A stretch of 52,217 nucleotides of DNA. Source: a virus. The notes beneath the pieces were generated by a model. It was not told the origin of the DNA. It worked only from the letters and a program-made list of their open reading frames with translations, and searched no databases. The stretch lies in IMG/VR virus record IMGVR_UViG_3300020034_000023, positions 1 through 52,217 of that record; one strand, given 5' to 3'. The translations under genes were made by a program, and so were the position numbers. Shown piece after piece: positions 51,695-52,217 of this stretch (its first letter is position 1; each line of letters begins with the position of its first letter).

Positions 51695-51708
51695 TGCAAC
51701 TGATTGCA
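51695..51708. promoter_or_regulatory. Dispersed palindrome site 17 (TGCAACTGATTGCA)
   Basis: One base above a -35 box, between the TOPRIM gene's stop and the promoter. Confidence 0.75.
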
Positions 51709-51712
51709 CCAC

Positions 51713-52217
51713 TCAGCAAACGCTGAGCGCCTTCTCCCAGTTTCGCGACACCGCCTTCAGCTGTCGGCGACCCGCCTCTTGCCGCTTCAGTCCCTCCTCC
51801 ATCTTCACCGGGTCCATGTATTTGCCCACCCACCGGTTCACCAGCCGCACGAGCACGGCCGGTTCGAGGGCGTCCAGCTCCCACGAGCTGTCGCCATACC
51901 GAGCCTGATACGCCTTGAACCGGGAGTCCGTCACCTTCACCGGGTTCGGGGGCGGATGGTAGCGTTCGATCTGCTTCATCGTCAGAGCGATGCGCTTGAC
52001 CTTGACGATAGGGTCACCGGGGAAGTCCTTCTCGGTGAACAACTTCAGCCGATCTTTGATATCGCGGGTCATGTCGATGCCACTTGGGTCGTGGTCCCCC
52101 ATGTGCAGGATGATGGTGCCTTGGCCCTGCGTCTGAGCACGCTGCACAATCCGCTGGGATGCCACCCACATCTCGGACTGGGAGGTGTAGCCCCGGCATG
52201 AGAAATAGGGCACATCG
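51713..52217 (-). CDS. TOPRIM-domain protein, 5' end cut by window edge
   Basis: Open to the right edge; the visible part holds GTIILHMGDHDPSGIDMTRD (TOPRIM DxD motif), KVKRIALTMKQIERYHPPPN and SRFKAYQARYGDSSWELDAL. This layout recalls a phage and actinobacterial family related to topoisomerase VI A/Spo11-type TOPRIM proteins. It probably cleaves or binds DNA. The start codon lies outside the window. Confidence 0.7.
   Translation of the reverse strand, partial: DVPYFSCRGYTSQSEMWVASQRIVQRAQTQGQGTIILHMGDHDPSGIDMTRDIKDRLKLFTEKDFPGDPIVKVKRIALTMKQIERYHPPPNPVKVTDSRFKAYQARYGDSSWELDALEPAVLVRLVNRWVGKYMDPVKMEEGLKRQEAGRRQLKAVSRNWEKALSVC

Noticed and set aside
1-52217. CRISPR array, insertion sequence or integrase
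   Set aside because: No regularly spaced repeats, transposase or recombinase motifs were seen; the three iterons are adjacent and lack spacers.

Overview
The window looks like a fragment of a tailed, double-stranded DNA phage genome of high GC content. Marker genes are a terminase large subunit, a phage RecA, a DnaB-type helicase, a DnaG-type primase, an ATP-dependent DNA ligase, a RuvC-like resolvase and a phage N6-adenine methyltransferase. No integrase was seen. The host cannot be named from the sequence. Portal, capsid and tail genes are absent and presumably lie beyond the left edge. About 115 genes were called. All are on the minus strand except two tiny genes at 17.5-17.8 kb, so the map reads right to left. 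Genes are packed with ATGA, GTGA, TGATG and TAATG junctions, and many are zinc-ribbon or single-membrane-helix microproteins of 24-90 residues. Genes of 24 to 58 codons were found by reading overlaps and gaps directly.

Right part (52-36 kb): a TOPRIM protein cut by the window edge, an AAA+ ATPase, a protein with an acidic tail, a lambda O-like initiator gene carrying iterons (a candidate origin at 47.24-47.30 kb), a DnaC-position protein with a broken P-loop, the replicative helicase, tRNA-Asn, primase, a likely ssDNA-binding protein, an SF2 helicase behind a strongly structured leader, and RecA. Middle (36-23 kb): a Hjc-like nuclease, a Cas4-like Fe-S nuclease, a RuvC-like resolvase, a RyR-domain protein, a secreted beta-helix protein, a candidate structured RNA, then an accessory cluster with an Acb2-like protein, Dam-type methyltransferase, DUF1937, HAD phosphatase and cupin. 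Left part (23-0 kb): terminase, many small genes, a SLOG protein, DNA ligase, a RapZ-C-like protein, a DUF6011-type zinc protein and a ParB-like protein next to the expected virion genes.

Two regulatory layers are visible. Twenty near-consensus sigma70 promoters (TTGACA or close, 16-18 bp, TAnnnT-like) precede transcription units, 19 on the minus strand. Seventeen copies of a 14-bp palindrome, consensus TGCAAYTGAKTGCA, are dispersed across the window. At seven promoters the palindrome lies either 1 bp or 10-11 bp upstream of the -35 box, that is, on one face of the helix. At others it overlaps the -35, the start site or a start codon. This looks like the operator network of an unidentified regulator. 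Three promoters sit so close to an ATG that the mRNAs should be leaderless.

Other unusual points are a small gene interrupted by an in-frame UGA where I recall relatives having cysteine, followed by a SECIS-sized hairpin; a tRNA-Cys-like gene with an enlarged anticodon arm lying inside the 3' end of a coding region; and a 95-nt three-way-junction RNA candidate at 27.6-27.7 kb. All family assignments come from motif recognition by eye; no database search was run.
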